From Hyphomicrobiales bacterium (GTDB taxonomy: Bacteria; Pseudomonadota; Alphaproteobacteria; Rhizobiales; Rhizobiaceae): DNA of 8,086 nt. The notes under the pieces were generated by a model, which was not told the DNA's origin, did no database searches, and saw only the letters and a program-made list of their open reading frames with translations. The stretch is from contig JAATGD010000129.1 in the NCBI GenBank assembly GCA_015654965.1, positions 1 to 8,086 of the forward strand. The letters are read 5' to 3'. A program made the position numbers and the translations under genes. This document shows positions 5,730-8,086 of this stretch, one piece after another; the stretch's first letter is position 1, and each line of letters starts with the position of its first letter.

Positions 5730-6623
5730 ATGCTCAAACGAATTTCCCCGCCGGTCATGCTCCTGCTTCCGGCCTTCATCATTCTGGCGGCGGTGGTGCT
5801 GTTTCAGCTTGCGCTGTCGCTCTATTCAAGCTTCACGCCCTTTCGCCTGACGCGCCCCGAAACCCTGTTCCGTTTCATCGGCCTGCGCAATTACGAGCGC
5901 ATCCTGACCGACTGGGTGTTCTGGGCGGCTTTCATCCGCACGGTGATCTTCCTCACCATCGCGCTCAATCTGGAAATGCTGCTCGGCCTTGGTTTGGCGC
6001 TGCTTGTGAACAAGGCAACCCACGGCCAGCGCCTGCTGCGCACGGCGATGATGTTCCCGATGATGTTCTCGCCGGTTCTTGTCGGTTTCCAGTTCAAGTT
6101 CATGTTCAACGACAATATCGGTCTGGTGAACAATGCCCTGCAATCGCTGGGGCTGACCGATCGCGCCATCCCGTGGCTGATCGACGGAAATCTGGCGCTG
6201 GTCGCCATCATGCTGGCCGAAATCTGGATGTCGACATCGGTCTTCGCGATCCTCATTCTGGGCGGACTTTTGTCGATGCCGCAGGACCCGGTCGAGGCGG
6301 CGCGTGTCGACGGCTGCACGCCGTGGCAGACATTCCGCTATGTCATCTGGCCTTACCTGATGCCCTTTGCCTTCATCGCCATGACCATCCGTTCGCTTGA
6401 TGTGGCGCGCGCCTATGACATCGTGAAAATCATGACCGATGGCGGTCCGGCGCGGCGTACGGAGCTGATATGGACGCTTGTGGGGCGCACCGCCTATTCG
6501 GATGCGCAGATGGGGCTGGCCAATGCCATGGCCTATGTGGCGATCCTGCTCTCCATCCTCTTCACCGTAATGTTCTTCCGCAAGCTTGCCGCCGCGCGCG
6601 CGCAAATCGGAGCGGAGTGGTAA
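5730..6623 (+). CDS. Sugar-type ABC transporter permease (MalF/UgpA-like)
   Basis: A 297-residue inner-membrane permease of the binding-protein-dependent family, one half of the channel. About six hydrophobic segments are visible: 9-32, 64-93, 103-125, 155-181, 205-222 and 263-283. The cytoplasmic EAA loop that docks on the ATPase is at 189-208 (EAARVDGCTPWQTFRYVIWP). The motif GLRNYERIL (51-59), typical just before the second segment of this subfamily, is present. The length suits a UgpA-type subunit rather than the longer MalF of enterics. ATG at 5730 is preceded by GGAAGA (5721-5726). It is 91 bp after the binding-protein gene and 2 bp before the next permease. Confidence 0.93.
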   Translation: MLKRISPPVMLLLPAFIILAAVVLFQLALSLYSSFTPFRLTRPETLFRFIGLRNYERILTDWVFWAAFIRTVIFLTIALNLEMLLGLGLALLVNKATHGQRLLRTAMMFPMMFSPVLVGFQFKFMFNDNIGLVNNALQSLGLTDRAIPWLIDGNLALVAIMLAEIWMSTSVFAILILGGLLSMPQDPVEAARVDGCTPWQTFRYVIWPYLMPFAFIAMTIRSLDVARAYDIVKIMTDGGPARRTELIWTLVGRTAYSDAQMGLANAMAYVAILLSILFTVMFFRKLAAARAQIGAEW

Positions 6624-6625
6624 TC

Positions 6626-7504
6626 ATGGCAACGACGACGCTCTCCAACAATCAGCACCGCCTCATCCGCCGCGTTAAAAAGGTCGCTTATCTCGTCGGC
6701 CTGTTTCTGGCCATGACCGTCATCTGCCTGCCGGGCCTGTGGATCGTGCTGTCCTCGCTGCGCCCGCCGGTCGAGATCATGGCCAAACCACCGGTCTGGA
6801 TTCCGCAGGACATCACGTTTGACGCTTATACGGCGATGTTTTCGGGCGCGGGTGGCGGCGGTATTCCGGTGTGGGATTATTTCCGCAACTCGCTGATCAT
6901 TTCGGTGACATCGACCATCATCGCGCTGATTATCGGCGTGTCGGGCGGCTATGCCTTTGCGCGTTTTCGCTTCTGGGGAAAGTCGGCAACCTTTTTAGGT
7001 TTCATGCTGACACGCTCGGTGCCGGGTATTGCACTGTCGCTGCCCTTGTTCATGCTCTATTCGCGCATCGGCATCATCGACACGCATTTCGGCCTGATCG
7101 TGACTTATGTGGCGCTCAATGTCCCCTTCACCATCTGGCTGATCGACGGATTTTTCCGGCAGGTGCCCAAAGATCTGGCCGAAGCCGCGCAGATCGACGG
7201 CTGCACGCGCTGGCAGGCTTTCTGGCAGGTGGAGTTTCCGCTGGCCGGTCCCGGCATTGCCACCGCGGGCATTTTTGCCTTCCTCACCGCGTGGAACGAA
7301 TATGCGTTGGCATCGCAATTGACCCGTTCGGTCAATTCAAAAACCCTTCCTGTCGGTCTTCTCGATTACACCGCGGAATTTACCATCGACTGGCGCGGCA
7401 TGTGTGCGCTGGCGGTCGTGATGATTATCCCGGCGCTGACCCTCACATTCATCGTCCAGAAGCATCTCGTTGCTGGCCTGACATTCGGCGCGGTTAAAGG
7501 TTGA
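6626..7504 (+). CDS. Sugar-type ABC transporter permease (MalG/UgpE-like)
   Basis: A 292-residue inner-membrane permease, the second channel half. Hydrophobic segments lie at about 20-44, 88-112, 121-145, 154-175, 207-225 and 258-282. The EAA loop is at 186-205 (EAAQIDGCTRWQAFWQVEFP), sharing DGCTxWQ with the partner permease. The family phrases PGLWIVLSSLRP (36-47), FRNSLIIS (86-93), FARFRF and TAWNEY (221-226) are present. The ATG at 6626 starts 2 bases after the TAA of the upstream gene with GGAG motifs at 6609-6617. A longer reading of the frame from 6470 is possible on paper, but its extra residues overlap the upstream permease and are unlike the family. The ATPase starts 7 bp downstream. 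Confidence 0.94.
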   Translation: MATTTLSNNQHRLIRRVKKVAYLVGLFLAMTVICLPGLWIVLSSLRPPVEIMAKPPVWIPQDITFDAYTAMFSGAGGGGIPVWDYFRNSLIISVTSTIIALIIGVSGGYAFARFRFWGKSATFLGFMLTRSVPGIALSLPLFMLYSRIGIIDTHFGLIVTYVALNVPFTIWLIDGFFRQVPKDLAEAAQIDGCTRWQAFWQVEFPLAGPGIATAGIFAFLTAWNEYALASQLTRSVNSKTLPVGLLDYTAEFTIDWRGMCALAVVMIIPALTLTFIVQKHLVAGLTFGAVKG

Positions 7505-7511
7505 AATAATA

Positions 7512-8086
7512 ATGGCCCAGCTTTCCATCAAGAATCTCGTCAAGCGCTACGGCAATGTCGAAGTGGTGCACGGCATCGACCTCGAAATCGCCGACAGGGA
7601 ATTCGTGGCGCTGGTCGGCCCGTCCGGCTGCGGAAAATCCACGACCTTGCGCATGATCGCGGGTCTGGAATCCATCTCCGGCGGCGCGCTCGAAATCGGC
7701 GGCAAGGTCGTCAACGATCTGCCGCCACGCGATCGCAACATCTCGATGGTGTTCCAGTCCTATGCGCTTTATCCGCATATGTCGGTGCGCGAGAATATGG
7801 GCTTTTCGCTGAAAATCGCTAAACAAAAGCAGGCCGAGATCGACCGTCGCGTCAACGAGGCGTCGGCAATCCTCGGCCTCGAAGCGCTGATGGAGCGCCG
7901 CCCGGCGCAGCTTTCCGGCGGTCAGCGCCAGCGTGTCGCGCTCGCCCGTGCGCTGGCGATCGAGCCGCGTGTCCTTCTGCTCGATGAGCCGTTCGGTGCG
8001 CTCGACGCCCAGGTGCGCAGGGACTTGCGCCGCTGGCTGCGCGAGCTGCACGACAAGATCGGACAGACCACGGTGTTCGTCACTCC
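7512..8086 (+). CDS. ABC transporter ATP-binding protein, 3'-truncated by window end (MalK/CysA-mosaic)
   Basis: The first 191 residues of the importer's ATPase; relatives are about 350 residues, so the rest of the nucleotide-binding domain and the C-terminal regulatory domain are missing. Walker A GPSGCGKST is at 36-44, the Q-loop at Gln82 (MVFQSYALYPHM), the signature LSGGQRQRVA at 134-143 and Walker B VLLLDEP at 154-160. Start ATG 7512 has only a weak AAAGG (7496-7500) and is 7 bp after the permease stop, suggesting translational coupling. Residues 1-133 are of the MalK/UgpC sugar type (for example LPPRDRNISMVFQSYALYPHMSVREN, positions 70-95). After the signature, LARALAIEPRVLLLDEPFGALDAQVR and RRWLRELH (144-180) match the CysA sulfate type, not the sugar-type MGRAIVR...DEPLSNLDAKLR. 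The final bases CC (8085-8086) cannot begin a histidine codon, where H-loop VTHD is expected. Confidence 0.85.
   Translation, partial: MAQLSIKNLVKRYGNVEVVHGIDLEIADREFVALVGPSGCGKSTTLRMIAGLESISGGALEIGGKVVNDLPPRDRNISMVFQSYALYPHMSVRENMGFSLKIAKQKQAEIDRRVNEASAILGLEALMERRPAQLSGGQRQRVALARALAIEPRVLLLDEPFGALDAQVRRDLRRWLRELHDKIGQTTVFVT

Noticed and set aside
5657..6400. Plus-strand frame starting in the intergenic space and overlapping the first permease
   Set aside because: Overlaps the permease in another frame along nearly its whole length and would run through the 5672-5700 stem-loop; low-complexity translation.
5826..6605. 259-codon minus-strand open frame opposite the first permease
   Set aside because: Highly charged His/Arg/Asp-rich translation, typical of the complement of a membrane-protein gene.
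6470..6625. N-terminal extension of the second permease
   Set aside because: Overlaps the first permease, gives residues unlike the family, and the ATG at 6626 has GGAG motifs and normal spacing.
1..8086. CRISPR arrays, insertion sequences, tRNA or rRNA genes, attachment sites
   Set aside because: No regularly spaced repeats, transposase-like text, terminal repeats or recognisable RNA genes were seen on either strand.

Overview
The window looks like a piece of an alphaproteobacterial chromosome, most likely Rhizobiales and plausibly the Brucella/Ochrobactrum group. The signs are moderately high GC with strong G/C bias at third codon positions, good AGGAGG-type ribosome binding sites, short intergenic spaces, and an accessory catabolic locus built from an IclR regulator, a CUT1-type sugar ABC transporter, a COG3618 amidohydrolase and a class III CoA-transferase. 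The genus assignment is inference from gene style; no rRNA or other taxonomic marker is present.

Layout. (1) Positions 1-54 hold the terminator of an upstream unit that is otherwise outside the window. (2) 138-2416 (+) is a two-gene operon: a CaiB/BaiF (family III) CoA-transferase, translationally coupled by a 4-base GTGA overlap to a solute-binding-protein-fold protein that has no signal peptide. (3) 2431-2460 is a perfect 12-bp-stem bidirectional terminator between convergent genes. (4) 4137-2462 (-) is an IclR regulator (TTG start) followed by a COG3618 metal-dependent hydrolase of the lactonase type. (5) 4138-4318 is a 181-bp divergent regulatory region with three separate inverted repeats. 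(6) 4319 to the window end (+) is an ABC importer operon: exported solute-binding protein, stem-loop, two permeases and an ATPase that runs off the end.

Working model (inference): the importer takes up a sugar-like or sugar-acid-like solute, the hydrolase opens a lactone or related ring, and the IclR protein controls both divergent units according to a metabolite. The CoA-transferase may act further along the pathway or on a related acid. The substrate cannot be read from the sequence.

The points most worth a second look are: the terminal ATPase, whose first ~133 residues look like the MalK/UgpC sugar family while the part after the LSGGQ signature looks like CysA (sulfate), and whose last two bases cannot encode the expected H-loop histidine, so that a recombinant gene or a contig-end artefact must be considered; the cytoplasmic binding protein coupled to a CoA-transferase; and the palindromes of the divergent control region.
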